The notes under the pieces are model-generated. The model made no database searches. It was not told the origin of the DNA and saw only the letters and a program-made list of their open reading frames with translations. Shown in pieces: positions 23,839 to 36,282 of a stretch of DNA of 64,000 nt. A program made the position numbers and the translations under genes. The stretch lies in contig CAIIXF020000001.1 in the NCBI GenBank assembly GCA_903813345.2, positions 3,598,001 through 3,662,000 of the forward strand. The letters are read 5' to 3'. Positions within the stretch are counted from its first letter, which is position 1; each line of letters begins with the position of its first letter. The stretch comes from Owenia fusiformis (Eukaryota > Annelida > Polychaeta > Sabellida > Oweniidae).

Positions 23839-26800
23839 CTGAACAAATGGATGCAAGTACTAATGACAAAACTAACCCTGGTTTTATTTTACTGGCTCCA
23901 ATGTGGTTTATGAAATGTGTTCATTACCATATTTGTTCCAAGTGAAATCAACCTGAAGTTTTTTTGTATCTGGTATAAGGTCAAATCTTAACTGATGATA
24001 TGTTTTAAGGTTTCAATGCTCAACTGGTAAAAAGGAGAAGACCCTAGAAAATAACTTATTTTGAACTGTTTACACGATTTCATTATTTTTGAATTTGTTT
24101 TCTTACAATGTATTTATTTGTTGTTACTTGTAAGAGGGGGTGAAAGAGGTAAATAGCACATAATTATATATGTACTCTTCAATCCTTTTTGCATACATTT
24201 TATAATTTAAGTGTCGCATGAGAAAAAAGCTTGTCTCAGCTTGATATATTTCAGAAACAGTTTACAGTTTGATTAAATGTCTGACTTCGTTTGATACAAT
24301 AATATTTTATATTCAATAATAACTCACTCCTTTGTAACAAAAAATCAAGTTTCAAAGGTGTTGAACATCAAAGCGGTTTATTCAATAGCAAAACGGAATA
24401 GGTATTGAGATGAGAACTAAAGCCAAGGGAGAAACACGAAATTTCTTCCCTCCACGAACAACATTCACTCTCCAAACCACTTAAGAAAAATAATTACATC
24501 TTATTTGATCATAAGATATATCTTAAGTAAATCTTTATCTGAATTGATCCAAATTTTATTACATTTTTATATTTCTTTGAGATTAATTGTCGGGAAGCAC
24601 AATAAAATATTCCTGTTCGTCAGCACACCATACAACATACCATATGGGGGTGTAAAATGAGTTTCTACAATTCTATTGACTATAAAGATACTGTTATTGA
24701 CAAGACCATAGAATTAAGATCTCAAATGGCTTGAGCTCAACTCAAGTACAAAATCATAAAAATAAATATATTAATGTTATGGGAAAGCACTGTGACCCTA
24801 AGAACTAAAGGCTAATACAGTGGGATGAATCAATTTTATAAACATTATTAAACAAGAACATTGAGTTCATATTTTCTGTTCAATCATGACCAACATGCAG
24901 ATTGTGAATGAAAGACAGTTATTCTTATTCCTAATTCAGCTTTTCTATGAAAGTAACTATATTTAATGACTTGATTCAATTACTATCAAGTCTGAAAGTC
25001 TATTGTGTTTTACATGCTTGGTGATCGAGCCACTGCACAAAGTTGCTAGTAGGCACGCCATGTCCATTTGGACACAAAAGATACCTTAAATAGACAGTTG
25101 GAGACTATAATTGACACTTTGTCCTCTCATTTGTACTCTATTAGACGCAGTGATCCCAGCTGATAGAAGATCATACATGCATGTATAAACTTGGATTTGA
25201 GACCTCTAAAGAATTAGAAATTGAACATAGAAAACAAATTATTCAAAATCCAGAGTATACAGTATTATACTTGATATTCAAATTCTTATTTTTATCCTAG
25301 AATGTGCAATCAATAATAATCTGAGACAGCATTCAATCTAAATAAAAAATCATAAAAAAACACATTTATATCACATTTGAATGATTTTCCAAGCTGTTTC
25401 CAGTCCCATATATCACTATTTTCAATTTCTATACCCTCATTGCAACTCCCATAATATCAATTTCATTAGCAAGCACCGTGATGATTGTATTTTCCTAGTA
25501 GAACATAATGGTGATGTGATCTACTATATTCAATGTGATAAGTGTCAATGAAAGATCTCAGCCAGAATACGGATCAATACAGGAACTGATTGATTTAACG
25601 TTGATGAAATCTTTAGGAAATACTACACTATTTTATATACATGTACAATTATTTGATCGCAGAGGATTTATGACCAGAGCTGATTTCTAAGGCATCAGAT
25701 GTTTTACGATATTTTACAATTAATTTTCTGACAATTTAAATCTCTTGTTATTTCTTAACCAGTATTATTATCTTACATGGTCAGATATATAAAAACTGCA
25801 TGTTGCAAGAACACATGACTCAAATATGAAACTACCAGTATTATCAAACATACATGGAACCAACATCTATTTAATCATTACTTATTGTGAAATGCCTACA
25901 TCTATGCTATAAACTGCATACCATGACAAAAGACAAATAAGTGTTCAGGGAGTCAGAGTGCCTTTTCTTCTAATTTCTCTTGGGGATCAAACCTGTAATA
26001 TAATTTGATAGAAAATGAGATTCTCAAAAAACAAATTCTCTCCAGAAATTAACCACATATAGGTGACCATGTAGAGAGAGCAGAAGGCGTCGAAAGTCAT
26101 TAATTTTCATTAATTATGGTAGGTAAACCTCTGGAGCCTCGGTTGTGAATGGCCAACTAATTCCTTAATCAAATATTTTAGTCACAATTAGTATATAACC
26201 ACAAATGATACCAAAGTGTAAGATTCTAAGTGGATTATCATATAGAATGACAGACATTAGCATCTTAGTTTGAAATGTCCAGCTCAGAATTGACATCAGT
26301 CATTAAAGTGACGTTTCACAATGAAGAATCGTAATTACGAGTAATGTTGACTCATACTTTGTGTTTACAGAAAAACGTAAGGCAGATGATGCGTTATCTT
26401 AGGTCAGGAAATTAATTACGACCAATTTGCAAGCATTGATACAGTCATGTTGGGTTTTCCAATGTACAATAGAGCAATTAGAGAATTTTAACCATCCAGA
26501 TAGCATCATGCGACTCAAAAGTTTACTCACTTTTCAGACATAATGGCCACAAATCGAATGCAAATATTGAATATGGGTAATTCAATTCCGACATAAAATT
26601 CATATTTGTCAACAAAACCTAATACCCATTTACCCATTTTTATGTTAATTCAATAATTCCCATCCAAAATATATCATCATCTGTTGAGATATATATAATT
26701 ATGAAGAATCATCAATTTATTAGTGTTTCAACAGCACATCCTGCAAACATATTCTGTCTACTTGAGCCTCTGACTTGCTCATGTGGGACTACAGTACACA

Positions 26801-28243
26801 ACAACACTAACCCAATATCCACATAAAGCTACAAGGGGTTTCCTACAATAAGCAGAATGAATGAAAACAACATGCAAAAAATTATTTGAAATTTTAATTT
26901 CAACATGGAAACAGTTGCAAAAGTTTGATAAAACAAAAACAGAAAGTTGCCTGTAACGAAAAACCCTCGTGTACAGCAGATATCAGAAACCAGGTTAGTT
27001 AGAATGTGGACTGTATGACTGTAACCACAGTTCAATAATGCCAGAAAACTGGTAATAATGAAATGAATGAGATTATTATGGAGATTGATGCAATAATTGA
27101 CAGCTACTGACAGGAGGATTCCTGTATGATGCAACGTGAGATCACAATGGAGGATTTTTTGTTATAATTACAGTAGCGTTCTAGTAGCAGAAGTTACTGT
27201 TTGTTTCTAGATTGATTCATTTACTCTCTGTATACTTTGCTAAATGTGGTTAAATAAATGAGCTGAATTAAAAATAATATACACATGTATAAAGTGATAA
27301 GATGATCAACCAACTTATTGTAAATCCTTTGTTGATCCCTTGCATAAAACCTCTGACTGACCCATTTATATTTCAAAAAATTGACCAAGTTCAGTGCAGT
27401 AGATAATATGTCAAAAATAAACAGGACTCAAGATCATCGTGATGGCCATATGTTCATCCTTGTAATATAACAACAACCAACACCATATTATCAGAGGCTT
27501 TTGCAGCTCAATTTGGCAGCTATTGAGGGGAAGCTATGAGAATTATGCCCCAGGGTCCTGGTCACAAGACCCCATTCATTATTCCAACATTATCCTTATT
27601 TGCTACTTAGACAATTTCTTCATGTAGAATAATTCCATTTATCAATGAATACGAGCAATGAAATCACAACTCAGTTCTTCCACTTGTTAACACGATACTC
27701 CCAAAATATTTCAGTTTCATATTCTGACGTGAGAACGGTTTAACACTGATACCACTGACATTTATGACGATGCTAAAGTGACAGTACTTGATAGAAGAAA
27801 AGATGAGAATGCAGGAGCGCCAGGTATCTGATGATAATATGTTGTGAAATGTAGCGTAATCTGGCTTATAAACAGTGCAGGTTATCGAGTCCTCCCTCTC
27901 AGTGCCAATACAACCAAATCAACAGACACATAACCAAGTCTGTGGTTACATCAACATACACCAATTTTCTTCTATTTATTATGAATCTCATCCTCTCTCT
28001 GTGAAGTTCCTTTGCAGCTTGGAATTGAGTAAGAAGAGCGGGAAAGCTGTATAATTTGATGTAATAAAACTGTGTTGTATAACTCAAGATGTTATCTTAC
28101 TGACAAACTATTAAGAAACAAACAAACAAGCCAATCAATAGCCTTGCAAAATGTACCAATCAATCTTAACAATGCATTTATCAATCAACATACATTTATC
28201 AATCAAGCAAACATTTAAAGACAAGAACACAAATGTGTACAAA
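23839..28243. other. AT-rich stretch, no supported feature
   Basis: A GC-raised patch at 25010-25087 has a fair minus-strand acceptor and two open frames but no good donor. Nothing else stands out. Confidence 0.45.
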
Positions 28244-29920
28244 ATGTCCCCACCAAGTGGTGATCCCGTGAAATGGTTATCCTGAAAATGAGTAGACAAG
28301 ACTTTACCAATCCAAAGTGGCCACCTTAAAATTTACCCAGAATGCCAAAAATTTAGTCAGTTCTAGATTTTCATACTAAGAACCACCCCTGAAAATTTGA
28401 AATTGATCCGTCACACAGTTAACCAGAAAACATGTAAACAAGACTTTACAGACAAGATTTCAGGATGGAAAATCCAAAATGGCTGCCTTGACATTTACCC
28501 AGAATGTCAAAAAACTAATCTGTTTGTAGATTTTCATACTAAGAATCATCCCTGAAAATATGAAATTGATCTACCAAACGGTTCACCTGAAAACGGGTAG
28601 ACAAGACTTTACAGACAAGATTTTAGGACAGAAAATCCAAAATGGCTGCCTTAACATTTACGCAGAATGCAAAAAAAGTAATCAGATGTAGATTTTCATA
28701 CAAAGAATCATCCCTGAAAATTTGAAATTGATCTATCAAACCGTTCTCCTAAAAACGCGTAGACAAGACTTTACAGGCAAGATTTTAAGACGGAAAATCC
28801 AAAATGGCTGCCTTGACATTTACCCAGAATGCAAAAAAACTAATCAGTTCTAGATGTTCATGCTAAGAATCATTCCTGAAAATTTGAAATTGATCTACGA
28901 AACGGTTCACCTGAAAACGAGTAGACAAGACTTTACAGACAAGATTTTAGGACGGAAAATCCAAAATGGCTGCCTTGACATTTACCCAGAATGCCAAAAA
29001 ACTAATGAGATCTAGATTTTTATACTAAGAATCATCCCTGAAAATTTGAAATTGATCCACCAAACGGTTCACCTGAAAACGCGCAGACAAGACTTCACAG
29101 ACAAGATTTTAGGACCGAAAAATCCAAAATGGCCGACAATAAAAAAGTCCTTATGAGTTTTTGCTGATTTCTTCTTACAAAATTATCACATATAACTACT
29201 GTTAACAATAAAGTAGGCTTTTACAGCAAAGTACATCTGAAATTATTTATAAAGCTACTAAATAGTTAAAGTATGAAAACTCAAAAACACCATTCAATAT
29301 GATACAAAGTATTATCGCGCGCTAACTTTTCTTAAGACATTCAAAATGGCTGACATGACTGAGCTAGCAGGTCCAAAACCTAATCAGATCTAGAATGAAG
29401 TGAGTTGAACAAGATGTTAAAGTTTTAAAAGCAACTGTGAAGCAGTTTTTCTTAAAGTTTGCAGACAAGGATTTTAGCATTTGACTTCAAAATGGCCGAC
29501 AGGAAGTAGGTATCAAGTTAATTTTTTTTCATCCACATCTGTATGCACTCATAAGTTATCCCTGAAAATTTGAAGGTGATATCTGTAGCGGTTTTGGAGA
29601 AAACTGCCGGACGTACGGACAGACAGACGGACAGACGGACATCATTTGTTGTTGCTGCATTGGTTTCTTCATTCATTTTCTTCTTTCATTGTCTTGATAT
29701 GATTGCGATGTTACTTATCTTTCTTCAGGGTCCACAGACTTGAGACTGCGCATAGGTGGGTTAAACGTTTTGATCCGGCCGGAAAACTCTCCCCTTCCCC
29801 TTACTGTTGGTCTTATGCTGATTTGTCATCTTAGTTTACCCTCTTTGCGGAGAACAGACGGACAGACAGACGGACGCGCCTAGGCCGACAATATGGCCCC
29901 ACACTATGTGGTGGGGACAT
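28244..29920. mobile_element. 1.68-kb non-autonomous element with terminal inverted repeats and 162-bp internal units
   Basis: The left end reads ATGTCCCCACCA (28244-28255) and the right end is its exact reverse complement, TGGTGGGGACAT (29909-29920). Just inside each end is a small hairpin: CACCA-AG-TGGTG on the left and CCCCAC...GTGGGG on the right. The interior holds five tandem units of about 162 bp, two diverged relatives near 29343 and 29487, and two GACAGACGG microsatellites (29612-29640 and 29852-29874). No ORF of useful length is present, so any movement would have depended on proteins supplied in trans. No clear target-site duplication is visible; the flanks are A-rich on both sides. 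The terminal repeats suggest a DNA transposon. A Helitron-like or satellite-capturing element is an alternative. Confidence 0.72.
28312..29126. repeat. Five tandem units of about 162 bp
   Basis: The marker ACCCAGAATG (one variant ACGCAGAATG) begins at 28335, 28497, 28660, 28822 and 28984, so the spacing is 162, 163, 162 and 162 bp. Each unit carries AAAATGGCTGCC, TAGATTTTCATACTAAG, CCCTGAAAATTTGAAATTGATC, AAACGGTTCACCTGAAAACG and AGACAAGACTTTACAGACAAG in the same order. Units differ by scattered substitutions and single-base indels. The middle units are the most alike and the first is the most diverged. Confidence 0.95.
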
Positions 29921-32859
29921 AAAAATGAATCAGATAACATGTGAAAAAGCAGAACCCTATCTTGCAATAATGTGTTTTATGTGAAATGGATTATCTCTAC
30001 ACCTACACTACAGTACGAACTTACACCCATGTTACACTTTAATATAAAGTCAAGATTCCCATTCTTCATTAGACTCAATGTAAGGTATCTTTGAACCCCT
30101 AATAATTAAACTTCAATGAAAGGAAAAATACCATAATTGAATTCCAAAATGACAAGAATCATTGAATTAGTTTTTTGATGACATATAAATTGGAGGGGTT
30201 ATCATATACAGTAAACATACATTGGTAAAGGTCAGTTGGAAGTTATCTGTGCTTGAACCCTTCAGACAGAAGTAGATGTTGGGAATGTAGTGGTACAGTG
30301 AAACTTGTGTGAAGTAAACACCTACCTTGTCTCACTCACACATGTGAGTGTTCACAGTGAGACTGTTAACATTGGGATTGGTTCCAAGAACATTGGAGAC
30401 AATGGGACATAAAAGGATGAGATTTATAGAAGAGTTCACAATTTTAAGTGCTTACATTGAGGAGCTGCCTGTAGATATATATTCACATCTAGGCATTTTA
30501 CTGTATTACTAGATCAGCATATAAAGGGTACCTTGAGAGAAACTGCTGCCAAAACTAGCTAGAGATCTTACAACATGTGTATTCAAGGACTTTTTATATT
30601 AGAAACATAACTGCATAAAAAGCTGAATTTATAAACGTATCTGGGTTAACACAATATAATCCTGAATTCCTGATGCCAATCAAGTATAATCGCTTTCAAT
30701 GACTTTGTGATGGAATGCTTTCTGTTCAAAAATATTAACCTGGCTGAGAAAGAAATAAACCCAGCACAATCAACTTAAAGCACAATCAGTGTATATAGCA
30801 CAATCAATCACTTCAACACAATCACAATCATCACTGACAATCAAAAGCTGTACATCTGCAGATTTGAGGCAGAGACTACTTGCCAGATGTAGGTACTCTC
30901 AAACCAGGTGAATGATATCTAAATGGCTCTCTAAATGCAATCAGAGATCCAACTCTAATGCTTACCAAGCATCTAATCATGTGAGTTCATCAGCCAAGGA
31001 ACTACCTTCTTCTGATCGGAGTCTTACTTATCAGGGATGGTTCATCAGGCATGGAACTCAACAGTGGTCATCTTACATGTAATTATATCACAGAACCTTA
31101 AGTGTTGAAGATATACGTTACAGGATGTAATAACATTATGATCACTTACACGTAATATAATACAAAACAGAATACGTATGAACTTGAAAACTCCCCTAAA
31201 CATCAATGTAGAAGCAATACTCTGAAATTAGATTATTGCACTAGAAAATCGAAACTCCTAATAAAGATGATTACTTTAGTTAAACTAATGATGGAAGGTG
31301 CTCAGAGAGACTGAAGCATTAGATATTGTTACTTTCAAGCAGACAAGGTGGATTCATTCACCAGAAAATGAAGATTTTTGGATTTCAAGAGCGTGACATT
31401 TCACCTATCTATCTCTAATGACTGGAAGTAGCATGAAACGAGCTGTAAATAAGACTATGTACGCAGTCAGCTTATCTGCTCCACATCTAAAACATGTATT
31501 TGCTTTCCACAAAACATCGGCTTACAGCATCATGAATGGACTTGACATTTACGTTACATCACATTAAGATAAGAACATCGAAATCCCCTACAGCGTAATA
31601 TAAAAAACCACTAAAAATGTAAAAAAATTCAAAATTCTTAGATAGTATGATCTTGGGAATTTGTTTTTTCAATGATACAATTTTTGATAAATTAATTATA
31701 ATGATAGATGTTTTTCAGTGATGATGACATATGAAAGTATTTCATTTAGTTTCACCCAGTTTTAATCTCAAATCTCTAATTATCTCCAGGGTTGGTTGTG
31801 TTTCACTTGAGGTGGACCATAAATGCCCTTCTAGAGCTCTGCCCCTACTTCAGGTCTAGAGATTATAGCTTGTAAACAGGTTCAAAATGATTCCAGCTCT
31901 TTTGAGTAGCTAGCTACCAGTTCAGAGTTCAAACCATCCTGCTCACTGTTACGAAATGTACTTTTCAAGGGGCAATTAATTATTGCTCATTTTGATTAAT
32001 GTTGAATATGATTTGAGGGTCAATTAATGTATAAAGCATCCACTTTCTGACTCGTCTGCACTGTAAACCAGGCCAGCAAGCCGAATCTCGTGTTTTGAAA
32101 ACAAATTAACTTCTTGGCAAACAATTCATTTTGAAAATGGGAAGTTCAAAGGAAGAATAAATTCACATACCAGAGAGATCCAAACTTCGTGGCAGATCCA
32201 GAGAAAATACAGAAATTACAGTTTAAATATTTCAACGGCTTGTAGTTTTTCGACTGTAAGCTTACTAGCTCAGAAAGCATGAACAATACAGAACTGCATC
32301 AAAATCACAAAAACAAGAAAAGCACAAAATCAAAAATGAAGATATACAGACTAAACCAGTCTGAAAACCACAATACTGCAAACACAAATACAACCTCATT
32401 ATAAAGAAAACTGTTTTGCTTTATAAGTGCTTTTACTTTGGTTAATTACAACTTCAGGAAATATTCAACTCTTTTTATCTGAAAAAAAGATTACAGTTCT
32501 TTATATTTATTCTTTGTGCAATAACAAACTGACAACCTCTGGCCCTCATTTTAGATGATGAATAAATAAAACTCACTTGAAAACTTAAAAATGAACTTCT
32601 AATTGGATTGAACAGTCAATGATATTTGTGTGGTATTCCAAGTTATTTGACACACAGGGTGGGATGGGATCAAACAAACTTGTTTTTTCAAGTTGTATAC
32701 TTTAATTCACAAGAAAATAAAACTATGTGCAACCGAACTCCCAAATCAACCACTTTTTCTGACTTCTCAATGCACCTTTGAATCAAACATAACAAAGGTC
32801 GGCATTATTGCGATGGCCTGACTTTTAGTATTGTGCTATATGGGATTTGTATGTGGGAA
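29921..32859. other. AT-rich stretch, no supported feature
   Basis: It contains one diverged hairpin repeat (30293). No coding evidence was found. Confidence 0.45.
30293..30372. mobile_element. Hairpin repeat family copy, diverged
   Basis: TACAGTGAAACTTGTGTGAAG begins the copy, and GTGTTCACAGTGAGACTGTTA closes it. CTCACTCACACATGTGAGTG in the middle folds back on itself. Confidence 0.4.
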
Positions 32860-33001
32860 CTAGCCCAGTATTTGGTAGGTCTGATACTTTATACACTGAT
32901 AGAAAGGTAAATAGACAGAAAGGTAAGATGATCTATATGAGCTGAACATGACACCCCTTGTTATGTTCCTCCCGCCTGTGTTATTGTAACGAAATGAATG
33001 G
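32860..33001 (-). CDS. Possible minus-strand last exon with N-glycosylation sites
   Basis: The acceptor CATGTTTTCACTGCTTTCTTGAG is strong, and the frame (phase 2) runs 46 codons to a TAG. Near its start it reads HSFRYNNTGGRNITRG, with two N-x-T sequons. The later part is tyrosine-rich and AT-rich and may be chance. Confidence 0.2.
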
Positions 33002-33955
33002 CTCAAGAAAGCAGTGAAAACATGCAGGGCCGCAGTGTTACTAAACTCCAAAAATGCTACAAAAACTGTGTAAATATCCACAGATTGGTGAATGTCTAAC
33101 ACAATTTAACAGTATAGACTAGCACTACAAAGAATTCGCAAAGTTTATTCTCAAACACTTGATCTGTGTGTGCATGTTTGATATGTAGCAAACCAAAACT
33201 AATGAAAGCGCTATCAAATTATAACAGCTCTATATACCTGCCTTCAATAACTGGCACTTTTAGAGAAACGGCTCTCCAAAATGTCAAATTGTTCGATGAT
33301 TGACCCAAAAAAGCAAATAAATATCTTGAAAAGGCTACTTTCTGCCAACAACCATGAGGATTAAGAAGTACATGTAAATACCACTCACCTAAAGGGATTA
33401 AGAAAACACGAGGATCATTAATCTGTAGTAAATCCATACTTGGTTAGTTTTAACTGTTGTCCTAGCTTGAAGAAGTCAGTGGTCAATAGCGTGACTTGAT
33501 GGCCACACTCCAATGATTCTGCCTCCCGCTGTATTTCTATCTCCAATAAGTTTGTCACATTTTACTACCTCAAGCTCCCGCTATTTTAACATCAAACCAT
33601 CCTAATCTAGAACACAAATCGTGATAAAGGTATTTTTATCTAGAAAGTGTATTGTGTTGTATCACAATATTTACTAACACTTTTCCAATTGGTTTCTATG
33701 CTCCGTCTAATAGCCAATAAATTCTTTACAAATCCTAGTATTTGGCAAAATTTGTTGATAAATAATAAATATCCTTAGTAAAACATTGATGTTTGAATAT
33801 TACTATCCAAGAGTTAGGCACTGAAGAAGGTTGTAGTTCTCTATTATAAAGTGTAACAACTTATATCTTTACATAGGCATCAATTATGTGTGCTCCGTTG
33901 AGGTTCAACTGCTAATGTGTGTACAATTGGAGTTCACATGGCCAACTTGTAGTAC

Positions 33956-34089
33956 CTTCATATAGCATATGTTTCCAGGCTTCTGATTGGTCCATCAGAT
34001 GAAATTGATTAAAGTGTCTATTTCTCGTTACTTCAGCTTGCCATCTTTTGGTCGAAACTTCATCCTGAGATCCTAAACTCACTGAGATT
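33956..34089 (-). CDS. Candidate minus-strand exon, 134 bp, phase 2 to 1
   Basis: The acceptor GTTTATGTTGTATGTTTTACAG is strong, and the donor GAAG|GTACTA is weaker. The open frame reads ISVSLGSQDEVSTKRWQAEV, then TRNRHFNQFHLMDQSEAWKHMLYE, charged and helical-looking. GC is slightly above background. It is phase-compatible with 20904-20853 (hydrophobic frame) and with 23838-23690, so it could feed either. No family recognised. Confidence 0.3.
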
Positions 34090-35678
34090 CTGTAAAACAT
34101 ACAACATAAACACTTATTCAAAAAATTAAGTTAGTTTTCATAATTCTCATTTTACAACAGTTTCAAGTTGTTTTGACTTCTATTAACAATGTTTAGTAAG
34201 AGATGTGAAAAAATATTTTCAAATATTGGTAGACAACTTTCATCTGTCACTAGATGAGGTACAAACTTGACAACCTTGTCAGCAAAATATGAAAAATGTG
34301 TTTACTATATTTAATCATAAATATGTTTTATCAAATCCTGTCATAATTTGAAGCTAATAAATGCAACACTTGCAATTAGACACTGTAGAATTATGTATTT
34401 TAACAGCAGAAAATGTCAGCTATAAAACATTTTGACATGCGTGTCCTAAGTAAAGGTTATTTTGTTCAATGAAACAAACAAAGATATAAAAATGGATAAA
34501 AATACTTTTTTTGTTTTGCATTTGATGTATATTCATTAATGTTTATATATCACGAATGATAATCCACCCCTTATTAACCTCTTCATTTTTTATACCATAA
34601 TGAATGGTTTCAAAAGAACGGGTAAGTGATCTAAGCAATTAGCATGAATAATAGCTAACCAAATAGTGTGAAAAATATATCACACCATTCTAAAAATGAG
34701 AAATGAGGGATAAGCTGCCTTCCATTACAGAATTTATTAGATACAGTTAAAGTTATCTATTGGTCTGAGAGTTTATCTTAGAATTTTAAACTAAATGTCA
34801 AGTATGGTCAGATATAAGGTAACCAATTACCCCAAAACATTTAGGTGAAAGATCGATAAAAAATCAATCAACTGTAAAAAAAATCAAAATATTTTCATTT
34901 ATCTTAGAGGTGGTAAATAAAAATTGACCTTTAGAAATAACTAGAGAATCGTGACTGAAGGAAACAACATGATGAACCTCCCAGAAACCGTTTTCTACCA
35001 GGGGAACACATCTTAGATAATAAAGTATGGAAAATTCATTTGTCTAGTTTTTGGGTGGTATTTCATCGAGAGGTTTCAACAATGTTCAGCCTAACTGGAT
35101 TAAATATAGCAAAGTGATTAGATCAATCCAATACGCATTTTATGATATAAAAATTGTAAATTATATCTATATGTGCTACATTATGTTCTTTTTGTGCCTA
35201 ATGTGTTGTATTCCAAAAAAATCCAACCGCAAATCATCCCCTTGTATTAAATCCAACATAACCTTCCAGATCACTGCCCCAATGCTATACATCTTCAAAT
35301 GACTTGTTCATTATGGGGAAACAGTGAAATGAAGGGAGGGTAATAAACTGCTCAATTCAGAACCTCAATGTTTCTCTTCCTATGCCTCATAAGTGATATA
35401 TTATTTTTTCAATTTCAATCCAATTGAGGTGATAATATATGGTATAGCTTGTTAAAGGAGGTTTAGTGTAAACAGGAATAGTTTATGTTGTATGGTCGAA
35501 AGACACTAAAGGGTACTCGATCTGACTCAGCTGACAGTTATACTGTAGATAAACTATAGAAAGGGCCTAAAGAACATATTAGTGAATTTGTGATTAATGT
35601 TACGGCTAGACCATAAACATGAATAGAACATCATTGCCCCCTTGGAAATAAACAATAAATCGGCAATAATGTCTCTAC

Positions 35679-35705
35679 CACTGACTGTTTCATGACGGGA
35701 GAATC
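35679..35705 (-). CDS. Candidate minus-strand 27-bp microexon
   Basis: A superb acceptor (ACATCTCTCTCTTCGGTTGGCAG) precedes 27 bases ending GTG|GTAGAG. The phase-0 frame reads DSPVMKQSV; a phase-1 frame is also open. Confidence 0.25.
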
Positions 35706-36071
35706 CTGCCAACCGAAGAGAGAGATGTTTTCATTCAAGTGTTTGCTGTTAGCCGTGACACCGAATTGCAATATGAAGGTTTACATTCTAAAGGTGTCAA
35801 TCAATGTGGCAGTTTCAAGATGCCAAAAGCACTTTTATTGAAAATGAAAATAACTATGAAACTGCTAAATTTCCATATAAATTGAGGGTTCTCCTTAAGG
35901 AGATAAAGTGAGCCAAATGTACATTATTTTTAAAAACAAATGACAATGTAATAACAAGTTATTCTACATAAACCATGCAGATACTGTGAGTCTGATTTCT
36001 ATTCCATTCTTGTTATAAACATTCTCCCAGCCATTATGGTTTAGCAGACTCTTCTAATATTGTCTTGTCAG

Positions 36072-36101
36072 TCTGCAAAAGCCCTCTGCCCACTCAGCAA
36101 G
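36072..36101 (+). CDS. Candidate plus-strand 30-bp microexon
   Basis: Acceptor TCTTCTAATATTGTCTTGTCAG and donor CAAG|GTGTTT enclose 30 bases of about 57 percent GC. All three frames are open. Phase 0 reads SAKALCPLSK and continues in frame into the next candidate exon, 148 bp downstream. Confidence 0.28.
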
Positions 36102-36249
36102 GTGTTTAGTAAGATATTTATGGCTAACTCGCTTACTCTTATCTAGAATGATGAGCTTTTAGTTTTTCTACTACTTGAAGTGACACATCCTGCACCTTAC
36201 TGGCCATACAACAGTACAACACGCCCTTAGGACTTTGCTGCTTCTTCAG

Positions 36250-36282
36250 GAATTCGAACATTTCTTAGCAAATGGTTCTGAG
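36250..36282 (+). CDS. Candidate plus-strand 33-bp exon, phase 0 to 0
   Basis: The acceptor GACTTTGCTGCTTCTTCAG is near ideal, and the donor GAG|GTGAAG is good. Only the phase-0 frame is open (EFEHFLANGSE). The minus strand here carries a 40-codon frame (beginning MFEFLKKQQSPKG), which lacks splice support. Confidence 0.33.

Noticed and set aside
26522-26550. Possible minus-strand first exon (MSEK) before GTGAGT
   Set aside because: Only four codons, AT-rich and without promoter-like context.
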